DNA from: Pseudomonas cremoris
GTDB taxonomy: Bacteria; Pseudomonadota; Gammaproteobacteria; Pseudomonadales; Pseudomonadaceae
Direction: 5' to 3'
DNA length: 64,000 bases
Assembly (NCBI RefSeq): GCF_014230465.1
Contig: NZ_JAAXCY010000011.1
Location: 1 to 64,000, forward strand
The stretch's first letter is position 1; the number at the start of each line of letters is the position of its first letter. The position numbers and the translations under genes are program-made. This document shows, piece after piece, positions 7,830 to 17,969 of this stretch. A model generated the notes under the pieces. That model was not told where the DNA came from, made no database searches, and saw only the letters and a program-made list of their open reading frames with translations.

Positions 7830-9146
7830 ATGCGCATCAGCATATTTGGTCTAGGTTACGTTGGCGCAGTCTGTGCCGGTTGCCTGTCTGCCCGTGGCCA
7901 CGAAGTGGTCGGCGTAGACATCTCCAAGGACAAGATCGACCTGATCAATGCCGGTAAATCGCCGATCGTTGAACCAGGCCTGGGCGAGCTGTTGAGCAAG
8001 GGGATCGAAACCGGTCGTCTGCGCGGCACTACCAACTTCGCCGAAGCCATCCGCGATACTGACCTGTCGATGATCTGCGTCGGCACGCCGAGCAAGAAAA
8101 ACGGCGACCTGGAACTCGATTACATCGAAGCCGTGTGCCGCGAGATCGGTTTTGTCCTGCGTGACAAAGCCACCCGCCACACCGTCGTCGTGCGCAGCAC
8201 CGTACTGCCAGGCACTGTCGCCAATGTGGTGATCCCAATCCTCGAAGACTGCTCCGGCAAAAAAGCCGGCGTCGACTTCGGCGTCGCGGTCAACCCGGAA
8301 TTCCTGCGTGAATCCACCGCTATCGCTGACTACGACCTGCCACCGATGACCGTCATCGGCGAGTTCGACAAAGCCTCCGGCGATGTCCTGCAGTCGCTGT
8401 ACGAAGAACTCGACGCGCCGATCATCCGCAAGGACATCGCCGTTGCCGAAATGATCAAGTACACCTGCAACGTGTGGCACGCCACCAAAGTCACCTTCGC
8501 CAACGAAATCGGCAACATCGCCAAGGCTGTCGGCGTCGATGGTCGCGAAGTGATGGAAGTGGTCTGCCAGGACAAAACCCTCAACCTGTCCCAGTACTAC
8601 ATGCGCCCAGGCTTCGCTTTCGGGGGCTCCTGCCTGCCAAAAGACGTGCGTGCCCTCACCTACCGCGCCGGTTCCCTGGACGTAGAAGCCCCGCTGCTCA
8701 ACTCGCTGATGCGCAGCAACGAGTCCCAGGTACAAAACGCTTTCGACATCGTCAACAGCCACGACAAGCGCAAAGTCGCCCTGCTGGGCCTGAGCTTCAA
8801 GGCCGGCACCGACGACCTGCGTGAAAGCCCGCTGGTAGAGCTGGCCGAAATGCTGATCGGCAAGGGCTTCGACCTGAGCATCTACGACAGCAACGTCGAG
8901 TACGCCCGTGTGCACGGTGCGAACAAGGACTACATCGAAGGCAAGATTCCCCACGTGTCGTCCCTGCTCAACTCGGACTTCGATGAGGTGATCAACAACT
9001 CCGACGTGATCATCCTCGGCAACCGTGACGAGAAATTCCGCGCCCTGGCGCAGAACGCACCGCACGGCAAGCAAGTGATCGACCTGGTGGGCTTCATGGC
9101 CAAGGCCACCTGTGCGACCGGTCGTACCGAAGGCATTTGCTGGTAA
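7830..9146 (+). CDS. algD: GDP-mannose 6-dehydrogenase AlgD
   Basis: 438 residues from ATG 7830 (MRISIFGLGYVGAVCAGCLS), preceded by AAAGAGG. An in-frame ATT start further up adds eight residues and is not used. AlgD oxidises GDP-mannose to GDP-mannuronic acid with NAD+, the committed step of alginate synthesis. The N-terminus has the Rossmann signature GLGYVG; the active-site cysteine is C268 in FGGSCLPKD; LLGLSFKAGTDDLRESP marks the C-terminal domain. Length and cysteine position equal the P. aeruginosa enzyme. It is the first gene of the alginate operon, under the AlgU-type promoter. Confidence 0.98.
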   Translation: MRISIFGLGYVGAVCAGCLSARGHEVVGVDISKDKIDLINAGKSPIVEPGLGELLSKGIETGRLRGTTNFAEAIRDTDLSMICVGTPSKKNGDLELDYIEAVCREIGFVLRDKATRHTVVVRSTVLPGTVANVVIPILEDCSGKKAGVDFGVAVNPEFLRESTAIADYDLPPMTVIGEFDKASGDVLQSLYEELDAPIIRKDIAVAEMIKYTCNVWHATKVTFANEIGNIAKAVGVDGREVMEVVCQDKTLNLSQYYMRPGFAFGGSCLPKDVRALTYRAGSLDVEAPLLNSLMRSNESQVQNAFDIVNSHDKRKVALLGLSFKAGTDDLRESPLVELAEMLIGKGFDLSIYDSNVEYARVHGANKDYIEGKIPHVSSLLNSDFDEVINNSDVIILGNRDEKFRALAQNAPHGKQVIDLVGFMAKATCATGRTEGICW

Positions 9147-9229
9147 CAGCAACGGCAAGTTTCAGGCGGCGTGCGTTTCCATCCCCAGCGCCCGTCGCCT
9201 GAAGCCTTCATCACCTTCGGATGACGCTT

Positions 9230-10711
9230 ATGTCTAAGTTAAAACATGTACTACTGCAATCTGCCGGCTGGTTGTTTTTTCTCAGCCTGCTGATGGGACT
9301 CGCCCTGCTGCTGCCGGCGAGTACGTTCGACTCCGAGTCGAAGAATTTTATTTTCCTGATTGGCGCCGTGGGTATCTGGCGCTACTCGATGGGTGCTACG
9401 CATTTCTTTCGCGGCATGCTGTTCCTGTACGTGGTCTACCCGCACTTGCGGCGCAAAGTGCGCAAGTTGGGCAAGGCCGCCGACCCGTCCCATGTGTTCC
9501 TGATGGTCACTAGTTTCCGCATCGATGCGCTGACCACCGCACAGGTCTACAGCTCGGTGATTCGCGAAGCCATCGAATGTGGTTTCCCTACCACCGTGGT
9601 GTGCTCGCTGGTGGAAATGTCCGATGAGCTGCTGGTGAAAAGCCTGTGGGAACGCATGAACCCTCCGGAGCACGTGAAGCTCGACTTCGTGCGCATCGCC
9701 GGTACCGGCAAACGCGACGGCCTGGCCTTCGGTTTCCGCGCCATCTCCCGCCACCTGCCGGATGACCGTGCCGTGGTTGCCGTGATCGATGGCGACACCG
9801 TGCTGGCCGAAGGCGTCGTGCGCAAGACCGTGCCGTGGTTCCAGCTGTTCGGCAATGTCGGTGGCCTGACCACCAACGAGTTCTGCGAAGTGCGTGGCGG
9901 CTACATCATGAGCGAGTGGCACAAACTGCGCTTCGCCCAGCGCCACATCAACATGTGCTCGATGGCCCTGTCCAAGCGCGTACTGACCATGACCGGCCGT
10001 ATGTCGGTGTTCCGTGCCAGCGTAGTGACCGACCCGGGCTTTATCGCCGACGTGGAAAGCGACTCGCTGCAACACTGGCGCCTGGGCCGCTTCAAGTTTT
10101 TGACCGGCGACGACAAGTCCAGCTGGTTCAGCCTGATGCGACTGGGCTACGACACCTTCTACGTGCCCGATGCCGCGATCAACACCGTGGAACACCCGCC
10201 GGAAAAAAGCTTTATCAAGGCCAGCCGCAAGCTGATGTTCCGCTGGTACGGCAACAACCTGCGCCAGAACTCCCGTGCCCTGGGCCTGGGCGTTCGTCGC
10301 CTTGGCTTGTTCACCAGCGTGGTGCTGTTCGACCAGCGTGTGTCGATGTGGACGTCGTTGCTCGGCCTGACGGTCGCGATCATTGCCACCTTCAAATACG
10401 GCGGCGCGTTCATCCTCGCCTACCTGCTGTGGATCGGCATTACCCGCTTGATTCTCACCCTGCTGCTGTCGTGCTCCGGCCACAAGATCGGCCCGGCTTA
10501 CCCGGTGATTCTCTATTACAACCAGATCATGGGCGCGCTGGTGAAGATCTACGTGTTCTTCCGCCTTGATCAACAGTCCTGGACTCGCCAGGACACCAAA
10601 CTGACCCGCGATTTGGCCAGCTTTCAACGTTGGTTCAACACCTGGTCGTCTCGGACCATGACCTTCTCCGCCGGCAGCATCTTCGTCGCCGTTTTGCTGA
10701 TGATGGTCTGA
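9230..10711 (+). CDS. alg8: Alginate polymerase Alg8 (mannuronan synthase, GT2 family)
   Basis: 493 residues from ATG 9230 ([14 protein letters not shown]), which aligns with known Alg8 starts; the in-frame ATG at 9221 overlaps the ribosome site region and is less likely. An inner-membrane family 2 glycosyltransferase that polymerises GDP-mannuronate into polymannuronate. It has N-terminal membrane helices, then the cytosolic GT domain with D187-x-D189 in [26 protein letters not shown], and a C-terminal membrane bundle. It works with Alg44, encoded next, which supplies c-di-GMP control. It lies 83 bp after algD. Confidence 0.96.
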   Translation: MSKLKHVLLQSAGWLFFLSLLMGLALLLPASTFDSESKNFIFLIGAVGIWRYSMGATHFFRGMLFLYVVYPHLRRKVRKLGKAADPSHVFLMVTSFRIDALTTAQVYSSVIREAIECGFPTTVVCSLVEMSDELLVKSLWERMNPPEHVKLDFVRIAGTGKRDGLAFGFRAISRHLPDDRAVVAVIDGDTVLAEGVVRKTVPWFQLFGNVGGLTTNEFCEVRGGYIMSEWHKLRFAQRHINMCSMALSKRVLTMTGRMSVFRASVVTDPGFIADVESDSLQHWRLGRFKFLTGDDKSSWFSLMRLGYDTFYVPDAAINTVEHPPEKSFIKASRKLMFRWYGNNLRQNSRALGLGVRRLGLFTSVVLFDQRVSMWTSLLGLTVAIIATFKYGGAFILAYLLWIGITRLILTLLLSCSGHKIGPAYPVILYYNQIMGALVKIYVFFRLDQQSWTRQDTKLTRDLASFQRWFNTWSSRTMTFSAGSIFVAVLLMMV

Positions 10712-10747
10712 ACCTGCCAAGCCTGAATTAACTTAGGAATACACCTG

Positions 10748-11914
10748 ATGAATAGCCAAGCAAACGTCAACGTTGTCCACGAATCCGAAGCCCAGCGCCA
10801 ACATGCCCGGGTCAAAATCCCGGCCAAGCTGCGCTTTTTCAACACTGACCGCACACCGACCGAAGCCCGGGTGATCGACCTGTCCGCCGGCGGCCTGGCA
10901 TTCACCTCCACCCAGCCGTTGACCGTCGGCGAAGTGCACAAAGGCCGTCTGCAATTTGTGATCGATAACCTCGGCCTGGCCATGGACGTCGAGCTGCAAA
11001 TCCGCTCCTACGACCGCCAGACCGGTCGTGCCGGTTGCCAGTTCCAGAACCTGGAACAGCAAGATATTTCCACCCTGCGCCACCTGATCACCTCGCACCT
11101 GTCCGGCGACATCGTGACCATGGGCGACGTGCTGGCGACCCTGCAACGCGACAACTTCACCAAGGCGCGCAAGGTCAAGGACAGCGGCAGCGGCATGACC
11201 GCCTTCGGTCGCCTGCGTGCGGTGACGTTCAGCGCCGGCATTTTCATCGTCGGCTTGGCGGCGTTCGGTTTCGTCTTCAAATCGGTGTACGGCATGTACT
11301 TCGTCAGCCACGCCCAGGCCGGTTTGGTGAGCGTGCCCGGCATGAACGTCACCATGCCGCGCGATGGCACCGTGCAGAGCCTGCTCAAGGGTGATGGGAT
11401 TGCCGCCAAAGGCGCTCCACTGGCGACGTTCAGCACCAGCATGCTGGATGTGCTCAAGGGCCACCTGGACGAAGACCAGTTGCAACCGGCCAAGGTTGAA
11501 GAACTGTTCGGCAAGCAAATGACCGGCACCCTGACCTCGCCGTGCGATTGCGTGGTTGCCCAGCAAATGGTCGCTGACGGTCAGTACGCCAACAAGGGCG
11601 ACGTGATCTTCCAACTGGTACCCCGTGGCAGCCTGGCCAATGTTGAGGCGCGCTTCACCTATCGCCAGTTCGCCGATGTTCGCCCAGGTACGCCGGTGAG
11701 CTTCCAGGTGGCCGACGAAGAACAGACCCGCACCGGCACCATCGTCAGCAGCACCAGCCTGAACAGCGCCGACCTGTCCTCCGACATCCGCGTGCAGATC
11801 AAACCTGACGCACCGCTGGACAGCACCTACGCCGGCCGCCCGGTGGAAGTGACCAGCGACCGTGGCCCCTCGCTGAACTGGCTGATCGACAAAGCCATGG
11901 CCAACGGTCTGTAA
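10748..11914 (+). CDS. alg44: Alginate co-polymerase and c-di-GMP receptor Alg44
   Basis: 388 residues. The N-terminal PilZ domain has R17-x-x-x-R21 and D44-x-S46-x-x-G49, the residues that bind c-di-GMP in the P. aeruginosa protein at identical numbers. One membrane helix follows near residues 160-180 (VTFSAGIFIVGLAAFGFVF), then a periplasmic HlyD-like region with split biotinyl-lipoyl features (GMNVTMPRDGTVQSLLKGDG, LTSPCDCVVAQQMVADGQYA). It activates Alg8 when c-di-GMP is bound. A TTAGGA lies about 10 bp before the ATG. The next frame, algK, starts within 8-17 bp of its stop. Confidence 0.97.
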   Translation: MNSQANVNVVHESEAQRQHARVKIPAKLRFFNTDRTPTEARVIDLSAGGLAFTSTQPLTVGEVHKGRLQFVIDNLGLAMDVELQIRSYDRQTGRAGCQFQNLEQQDISTLRHLITSHLSGDIVTMGDVLATLQRDNFTKARKVKDSGSGMTAFGRLRAVTFSAGIFIVGLAAFGFVFKSVYGMYFVSHAQAGLVSVPGMNVTMPRDGTVQSLLKGDGIAAKGAPLATFSTSMLDVLKGHLDEDQLQPAKVEELFGKQMTGTLTSPCDCVVAQQMVADGQYANKGDVIFQLVPRGSLANVEARFTYRQFADVRPGTPVSFQVADEEQTRTGTIVSSTSLNSADLSSDIRVQIKPDAPLDSTYAGRPVEVTSDRGPSLNWLIDKAMANGL

Positions 11915-11931
11915 GCGAGGACATGCCTGTG

Positions 11932-13428
11932 ATGACTCTCTCAAAAACACCGCAATCCCTGTGGGAGCGGGCTTGCTCGCGAAAGCAGTGTGTCAGCCAG
12001 CACATGCACCAACTGACACGCCCTCTTCGCGAGCAAGCCCGCTCCCACATGGGATCTCTGTGCACCTTGGCATTGGCGGTCAGTCTCGCCGGATGTGCCG
12101 GTTTACCAGATCAGCGTTTAGCCAACGAAGCGCTGAAACGTGGCGACACCGTCACCGCCCAGCAGAATTACCAGCAACTGGCCGACCTGGGCTACAGCGA
12201 GGCCCAAGTGGGCCTGGCCGATATCCAGGTAGGCACTCGCGATCCGGCGCAAATCAAACAGGCTGAAGCCACTTACCGGGCGGCGGCTGATACGTCACCC
12301 CGCGCCCAGGCTCGTCTCGGTCGTCTGCTGGTGGCCAAGCCTGGCTCTACCGAAGCCGAGCACCACGAAGCCGAAGGCCTGCTGAAAAAAGCCTTTGCCA
12401 ATGGCGAAGGCAATACCCTGATCCCGCTGGCGATGCTGTACCTGCAATACCCGCACAGCTTCCCGAACGTGAACGCCCAGCAGCAGATCAGCCAGTGGCA
12501 AGCGGCGGGTTACCCGGAAGCCGGTCTGGCCCAAGTGCTGCTGTATCGCACCCAAGGCACGTACGACCAGCATTTGGATGATGTGGAACGCATCTGCAAG
12601 GCCGCGCTGAACACCACCGATATCTGCTACGTCGAGTTGGCCACGGTCTACCAGAAAAAAGCCGAACCCGAGAAACAAGCCGAGCTGCTCAAGCAGATGG
12701 AAGCCGGCTACAGCCGTGGCACCGTCACCGCACAACGTGTCGACAGTGTTGCTCGCGTACTGGGCGATGCCACTCTCGGCCAACCGGACGAAAAAACCGC
12801 CCAGGCCCTGTTGGAAAAAATCGCCCCGGGCTACCCAGCGTCTTGGGTCAGCCTGGCGCAACTGCTCTACGACTTCCCGGAACTGGGCGACGTCGACCAG
12901 ATGATGAAGTACCTGGACAACGGCCGCGCCGCCGATCAACCGCGCGCCGAGCTGTTGCTGGGCAAGCTCTACTACGAAGGCAAGTGGGTACCGGCGGACG
13001 CCAAGGCCGCCGAAGCGCACTTCGAAAAAGCCGTGGGCAGGGAAGTGGCCGCCGATTACTACCTCGGCCAGATCTACCGCCGTGGCTACCTGGGCAAGGT
13101 CTATCCGCAAAAAGCCCTGGACCACTTGCTGACCGCTGCGCGCAACGGCCAGAACAGCGCCGACTTTGCTATCGCCCAGTTGTTTTCCCAAGGCAAGGGC
13201 ACCAAGCCCGACCCATTGAACGCCTATGTCTTCAGCCAGTTGGCTAAAGCCCAGGACACGCCAGAGGCCAACGACTTGGCCACTCAACTTGAAGCCCCGC
13301 TGACACCGGAGCAACGCACCCAAGGCCAACGCCTGGTGCAACAAGAGCTGGCGACCCGCGGCACCCTGGCCCAGAGCACGTTGCAACTGCACGCCCTGGA
13401 TGAAGAAGACGGCGAGGAATCCCTATGA
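11932..13428 (+). CDS. algK: Alginate secretion lipoprotein AlgK (Sel1/TPR repeats), REPIN in its signal region
   Basis: An outer-membrane lipoprotein with Sel1-like helical repeats that positions the AlgE porin and scaffolds the periplasmic alginate complex. The lipobox LAGC ([16 protein letters not shown]) and repeats ([39 protein letters not shown]) fit. The 5' end is odd: a REPIN (11960-12050) lies in frame between the only plausible ribosome site (GAGG, 11917-11920) and the hydrophobic core. Starts are possible at 11923, 11932 (chosen for spacing) or 12049; the last has no ribosome site and leaves a signal peptide with no basic residue. Read from 11932, the n-region is about 40 residues and includes the REP-encoded WERACSR and REQARSH. 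The mature part, after the lipobox cysteine, is about 440 residues and intact. Confidence 0.93.
   Translation: MTLSKTPQSLWERACSRKQCVSQHMHQLTRPLREQARSHMGSLCTLALAVSLAGCAGLPDQRLANEALKRGDTVTAQQNYQQLADLGYSEAQVGLADIQVGTRDPAQIKQAEATYRAAADTSPRAQARLGRLLVAKPGSTEAEHHEAEGLLKKAFANGEGNTLIPLAMLYLQYPHSFPNVNAQQQISQWQAAGYPEAGLAQVLLYRTQGTYDQHLDDVERICKAALNTTDICYVELATVYQKKAEPEKQAELLKQMEAGYSRGTVTAQRVDSVARVLGDATLGQPDEKTAQALLEKIAPGYPASWVSLAQLLYDFPELGDVDQMMKYLDNGRAADQPRAELLLGKLYYEGKWVPADAKAAEAHFEKAVGREVAADYYLGQIYRRGYLGKVYPQKALDHLLTAARNGQNSADFAIAQLFSQGKGTKPDPLNAYVFSQLAKAQDTPEANDLATQLEAPLTPEQRTQGQRLVQQELATRGTLAQSTLQLHALDEEDGEESL
11960..12050. repeat. REPIN copy 2, in frame with the algK signal sequence
   Basis: Inverted GTGGGAGCGGGCTTGCTCGC arms with a short spacer, at the alg44/algK boundary. 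All three forward codon positions of the algK frame stay open across it, so it is either translated as the algK n-region or supplies the ATG at 12049. Confidence 0.93.
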
Positions 13429-14912
13429 AGCTCAATCCATTCGTCAAGGCCGGCATTGGCCTGACCTTCGCCCTGCTGTGGTCGTGCCCGACCCTGGCCG
13501 CGCTGACCGAAGCCAAGAACTTCGGCCTGGAAGTGAAAGCCACCGCCCAGTCCGAAGATGACCGCGACCTCGGCACCCAGAAAGGCGGCGACGTCAACGG
13601 TATCGGCCTCGACCTGCGCCCATGGATCTACGGTGAAAGCGGCGCGTGGAGCGCCTACGCCATGGGCCAGGCCGTGGTATCGAGCGACATCATCGAGACC
13701 GACCCCCTGCAACAGTCGGCAGATGACGAAAACCAGCAAACCAGCAACAGCGACCGCAAGGCCAAGAAAAACTATTTGGCCATGCGCGAGTTCTGGGTCG
13801 GCTACAGCGGCTTCACGCCCTACCCCGGCGAGATCCTCAAGCTGGGTCGCCAACGCCTGCGCAATGACGACGGTCAGTGGCGCGACACCAACATCGAAGC
13901 GCTGAACTGGACCTTCGACACCACCTTGCTCAAAGCCAACGTGGGCGTCGCCGAACGTTTCAGCGAATACCGCACCGACCTCAAGGAACTGGCCCCGGTC
14001 GACAAGGACCGCCAGCACCTCTACGCCGACGCCGCCTACCAGTGGACGCCCGGCCAGTGGATCGGCCTGCGCGGCCACCACACCCATGACAACGGCAAGC
14101 TCGACTATCCGGAGCCGGGTGTACCGACCGACTCATTGGACAAACGCGAGAACGGCGACCTGTCCTGGCTCGGCATCGAAGCCAACAGCGACGCCTACAA
14201 CTGGCGCAACACCAACACCGTCAACTACTGGGCAAGCATCACCGGCATGCGCGGTGATCGCGACAAGGTCAACGCCTTGACCGCCGACGGCAGCCGCCCG
14301 GCCCAAGCCAAGCGCAGCGATGACGTAAGCGGCTGGGCCACCGACCTGGGTATCCGCCTGCGTCTGGACCCGCAGTGGCAAGTGGGCGCGGCCTACTCGC
14401 GCGCCAGCGCCGAGTACGAGCAGAACGGTTTGCAAAGCAACCGCTCGAACTGGACCGGCACCCAGTCCCGCGTACACCGCTTCGGCGAAGCGTTTCGCGG
14501 CGAGATGAACAACATGCAGTCCATGAGCCTGTTTGGTTCCTGGCAGCTGCGCGAGGACTACGACGCCAGCCTGGTGTACCACAAGTTCTGGCGCGTCGAC
14601 GGCAACAAGCCGGTGGGCAGCAACGGCATTGATGCCGTGCAGAACAACACCGATGACGTGACCGGCGCGATTGTGTCCAGCACGTCCCTGCCACTTGAAG
14701 ATGGCAAGAAAGACCTGGGTCAAGAGATGGACCTGGTGGTCACCAAGTACTTCAAGAAAGGCTTGCTGCCGGCGGCGCTCAGCCAGTCGATCGACGAACC
14801 GTCGGCCTTGGTGCGTTTGCGTGCCGGTGTGTTCAAACCGGGCGACGCCTATGGCAGCCAGGTTGACTCGTACATGCATCGCGCGTTTGTCGACGTGATC
14901 TGGAAATTCTGA
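13425..14912 (+). CDS. algE: Alginate outer-membrane export porin AlgE
   Basis: 495 residues with a signal peptide ending near [13 protein letters not shown]. The mature part starts [20 protein letters not shown] and IDLRPW, as in other AlgE proteins, and then has alternating beta strands ending in an aromatic C-terminus (FVDVIWKF), the usual barrel signature. The 18-stranded barrel exports alginate across the outer membrane with AlgK and AlgX/AlgG on the periplasmic side. The ATG overlaps the algK stop by 4 bp (ATGA), so translation is coupled. A normal length for the family (about 490). Confidence 0.97.
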   Translation: MKLNPFVKAGIGLTFALLWSCPTLAALTEAKNFGLEVKATAQSEDDRDLGTQKGGDVNGIGLDLRPWIYGESGAWSAYAMGQAVVSSDIIETDPLQQSADDENQQTSNSDRKAKKNYLAMREFWVGYSGFTPYPGEILKLGRQRLRNDDGQWRDTNIEALNWTFDTTLLKANVGVAERFSEYRTDLKELAPVDKDRQHLYADAAYQWTPGQWIGLRGHHTHDNGKLDYPEPGVPTDSLDKRENGDLSWLGIEANSDAYNWRNTNTVNYWASITGMRGDRDKVNALTADGSRPAQAKRSDDVSGWATDLGIRLRLDPQWQVGAAYSRASAEYEQNGLQSNRSNWTGTQSRVHRFGEAFRGEMNNMQSMSLFGSWQLREDYDASLVYHKFWRVDGNKPVGSNGIDAVQNNTDDVTGAIVSSTSLPLEDGKKDLGQEMDLVVTKYFKKGLLPAALSQSIDEPSALVRLRAGVFKPGDAYGSQVDSYMHRAFVDVIWKF

Positions 14913-14926
14913 TGGGAGCCTGCGCG

Positions 14927-16501
14927 ATGAACCCTCAAGCCCTCAAAGGCTCGGTCAGCCTGCTGGTCGCAGCCATGCTGCTCGCCAGCACTTCGGCCTT
15001 TGCCGACGGTGCGGCGGTGAAGGCGCCGACCATCGCCAAAGAGCTGCAACAGGCCAAGACCTACACCATTTCCAGCCCGCCCACCGCGCCGCTGGAAATG
15101 GCCAAGCCGGCCCTGCCAGACCTGTCAGGCTACACCGTCACGGCGATGGAAAAGAAAATCGTCAAGTCCAAGCCCGGCAAAATCAGCATCCGTCGCATGA
15201 TGCAGGAAGACGCCCTCAAGGACTTTATCGGCGGTGACAACAAGATGGCCGAATGGGTGGTGCGCCAGCATGGCATTCCCCAGGCGATCTTTGTCGACGA
15301 CGGCTACATGAACCTCAAGGACCTGCTGGGCAAGGTGCCCAAGCAGTACTTCAGCGAAACGTCGCCCGGTGTGTTCCTCGCCAAACTGCCGATTGTGGTG
15401 GGGCGCAAAGGCATCCTGGAAATCGACAAGAAGACCCAGGAGTTACGCCTGTCCCAGGAAGCCGGTTCGTTCCTGATCAACGACGGCCAGCTGTTTGTGC
15501 GCGACACCAAGATCACCGGCTGGAGCGAAAAGGCCAACGGCCCGGCGCTGTTCAAGTCGCCCAAGGAATTCCGCCCGTTCCTGCTGGCTTGGGGCGGTAC
15601 CGAGACCTACGTCGCCAACAGCAAGATGGCCAGTTTCGGCTACGCCAACAGTAAGTCGTACGGGGTGAGTATTTCCCAGTACACGCCGAACATGGCCAAG
15701 GTGCTCAAGCGCGCGGAACCGACCGGTTGGATCATCGACTCCGAGTTCTCGGACATGTGGTACGGCTTCTATTGCTACGAGACCACGGGCTTTGTACTCA
15801 AGGGCAATACCTACAAAGACAACATCGTCTACGGCATTGACCCCCATGACCGTTCCCACGGTTTGATCATCGCGGACAACACCGTGTACGGCACCAAGAA
15901 GAAGCACGGCATCATCATTTCCCGGGAAGTGAACGACAGCTTCATCTTCAACAACCGCAGCTACGACAACAAGCTCTCGGGCCTGGTGATCGACCGTAAC
16001 AGCGTGAACAACCTGATCGCCGACAACGAGATCTACCGCAACCACACCGACGGCATCACGCTCTATGAGAGCGGCGACAATCTGCTGTGGGGCAACAAAG
16101 TAATCGCCAATCGCCGCCACGGCATCCGCGTGCGTAACAGCGTGAACATCAAGCTGTATGAGAACACCTCGATGGCCAACGGCCTGACCGGCCTCTACGG
16201 CCACATCAAGGATTTGACCGACACCGACCGTGACATCGCCCTCGACCCGTTCGACGCCCAGGTGTCGCTGATCGTGGTCGGCGGTGAACTGGCGGGTAAC
16301 GGCAGCGGGCCGCTGTCCATCGACTCGCCATTGAGCGTGGAGTTGTACCGCGTGTCGATGCTGGCGCCGACCAAATCCAGCGGCATCAGCTTCAACGGTG
16401 TGCTGGGTGATCGCCAGGAAGAGATTCTCGACCTGCTGGTGCGCCAGCAGAAAGCCGTGCTGATCGACCCTGTCGAACGCCAGACCGAAATGCAGGACTG
16501 A
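14927..16501 (+). CDS. algG: Mannuronan C5-epimerase AlgG
   Basis: 524 residues from ATG 14927 (MNPQALKGSVSLLVAAMLLA), preceded by GGGAG; an ATG at 14912 overlapping the algE stop is in frame but lies on the ribosome site. It has a signal peptide ending at SAFADG. The periplasmic right-handed beta-helix has repeated N/D-rich turns (FIFNNRSYDNKLSGLVIDRN, LIADNEIYRNHTDGITLYES) and the catalytic DPHD motif at residues 305-308. It converts some mannuronate residues to guluronate in the polymer and also protects it from AlgL in the secretion complex. Confidence 0.97.
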   Translation: MNPQALKGSVSLLVAAMLLASTSAFADGAAVKAPTIAKELQQAKTYTISSPPTAPLEMAKPALPDLSGYTVTAMEKKIVKSKPGKISIRRMMQEDALKDFIGGDNKMAEWVVRQHGIPQAIFVDDGYMNLKDLLGKVPKQYFSETSPGVFLAKLPIVVGRKGILEIDKKTQELRLSQEAGSFLINDGQLFVRDTKITGWSEKANGPALFKSPKEFRPFLLAWGGTETYVANSKMASFGYANSKSYGVSISQYTPNMAKVLKRAEPTGWIIDSEFSDMWYGFYCYETTGFVLKGNTYKDNIVYGIDPHDRSHGLIIADNTVYGTKKKHGIIISREVNDSFIFNNRSYDNKLSGLVIDRNSVNNLIADNEIYRNHTDGITLYESGDNLLWGNKVIANRRHGIRVRNSVNIKLYENTSMANGLTGLYGHIKDLTDTDRDIALDPFDAQVSLIVVGGELAGNGSGPLSIDSPLSVELYRVSMLAPTKSSGISFNGVLGDRQEEILDLLVRQQKAVLIDPVERQTEMQD

Positions 16502-16515
16502 GGATGACCCTTATG

Positions 16516-17961
16516 CACCCACACATGATCAAACTGCTGAGCCTCTCGGGTCTGACCCTCGGCCTGCTCGCGGCCAGCCAAGGCGTGCGCGCCGATGAAG
16601 TGAAAGCGCCGACCTTCACCGCCGAACCGTGCTGCAGCCTGTGCCCCGCCGCCCACGATGCGAAGAACTACACCACGCGCTACCAGCAGAACTTCACCAC
16701 CCTGGTACAAGCCCAGGGCGATTGGTTGTTCCGTACCCAGGAAGACCTGCGCACCGAGTTCGACACCAGCCCCGCCGGCTACAAACGCATGCAGCAACTG
16801 CACGATGCGTTCAAGGCCAAGGGCGTTGAGTTGGTGGTGGTCTATCAACCGACTCGTGGCTTGGTGAACCGCAACAAACTCAATCCTGAGGAAAAAGCCA
16901 AGTTCGATTTCGACAAGGCCCTGGCCAATTACAAGACCATGCTCGGCCGTTTCGCCAAGATGGGCTACGTGGTGCCAGACCTGTCGCCATTGACCAACGA
17001 ACAGCTTCCAGATGAATTGCCGGCCCACGATTTCTACTTCCGCGGTGACCAGCACTGGACCCCCTACGGCGCCCAGCGCACCGCGAAAATCGTCGGCGAA
17101 AAAGTGCGTGCCATGCCGGAGTTCGCCGGCATCCCGCAGCGTGAATTCGAAACCACACGCTCCGGGCGCATGGGCAAGACCGGCACCCTGCACAACATGG
17201 CCGGGCAGCTTTGCGGCACCAGCTACGCGGTCCAGTACATGGACCAGTTCACCACCGAACCGAAGGGCGAAGCGGGCGACGGCGACCTGTTCGGCGATTC
17301 GGGCAACCCGCAGATCACCCTGGTGGGCACCAGCCACAGTGGCAAGAACTACAACTTTGCGGGTTTCCTGGAACAGGAAATCGGTGCGGACATTCTCAAC
17401 GTCGCCTTCCCAGGCGGTGGCTTGGAAGGCTCGATGATCCAGTACCTGGGCAGCGACGAATTCCAGAAGACTCCGCCGAAGATTTTGATCTGGGAATTCT
17501 CGCCGCTGTACCGCCTGGACCAGGAGACCATCTACCGCCAGATGATGTCGCTGCTCGACAACGGCTGCGAAGGCAAGACCGCGCAGATGACCGCCAGCAC
17601 TTCTTTGAAACCCGGCAAGAACGAATTGCTGGTGAACAGTTCGAACAAAGACCTGCGTAATGCCAATCACCAGGTTGATATCCGCTTCGCCGACCCGTCG
17701 GTGAAAACCCTGCAAGCCACCCTCTGGTACATGAACGGGCGCCACGAGGACCTCAAGATCGAAAAACCCGAAACATCCGATACAGACGGGCGTTTCGCCT
17801 TCGAACTGCGCACCGATGAAGACTGGGCCTCACAAAACTTGCTGGCCGTGGAAGTCCAGGGCCCCGAGGCGGGCCAGGCCGCGCAGAAGGTTGAAGCGAA
17901 AATTTGCACACGCAACGTATTCCCAAGCGGCGGCCAAAAAACCGCCCAACTCGGGCAATGA
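16516..17961 (+). CDS. algX: Alginate O-acetyltransferase AlgX
   Basis: 481 residues from ATG 16516; the upstream in-frame ATG at 16504 directly abuts the GAGG ribosome site. It has a signal peptide ([20 protein letters not shown]), an SGNH-like catalytic domain with D178-x-H180 in [11 protein letters not shown] and the nucleophile S273 in GTSHSG (all four residues after the P. aeruginosa D174, H176 and S269), and a C-terminal carbohydrate-binding domain. It acetylates mannuronate O2/O3 in the periplasm, taking acetyl groups passed on by AlgI/AlgJ/AlgF. It sits two bases after algG. Confidence 0.96.
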   Translation, partial: HPHMIKLLSLSGLTLGLLAASQGVRADEVKAPTFTAEPCCSLCPAAHDAKNYTTRYQQNFTTLVQAQGDWLFRTQEDLRTEFDTSPAGYKRMQQLHDAFKAKGVELVVVYQPTRGLVNRNKLNPEEKAKFDFDKALANYKTMLGRFAKMGYVVPDLSPLTNEQLPDELPAHDFYFRGDQHWTPYGAQRTAKIVGEKVRAMPEFAGIPQREFETTRSGRMGKTGTLHNMAGQLCGTSYAVQYMDQFTTEPKGEAGDGDLFGDSGNPQITLVGTSHSGKNYNFAGFLEQEIGADILNVAFPGGGLEGSMIQYLGSDEFQKTPPKILIWEFSPLYRLDQETIYRQMMSLLDNGCEGKTAQMTASTSLKPGKNELLVNSSNKDLRNANHQVDIRFADPSVKTLQATLWYMNGRHEDLKIEKPETSDTDGRFAFELRTDEDWASQNLLAVEVQGPEAGQAAQKVEAKICTRNVFPSGGQKTAQLGQ

Positions 17962-17969
17962 GGTTACCT

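Noticed and set aside
7851..9158. Long ORF antisense to algD, and similar antisense ORFs over alg8, algK, algE, algI, algJ and algA
   Set aside because: These are typical shadows of GC-rich codon use on the sense strand; the sense genes have full family motifs.
11923..12050. A separate small gene encoded by the REPIN upstream of algK
   Set aside because: The frame is continuous with algK and has no stop, so it is either the algK N-terminus or untranslated.
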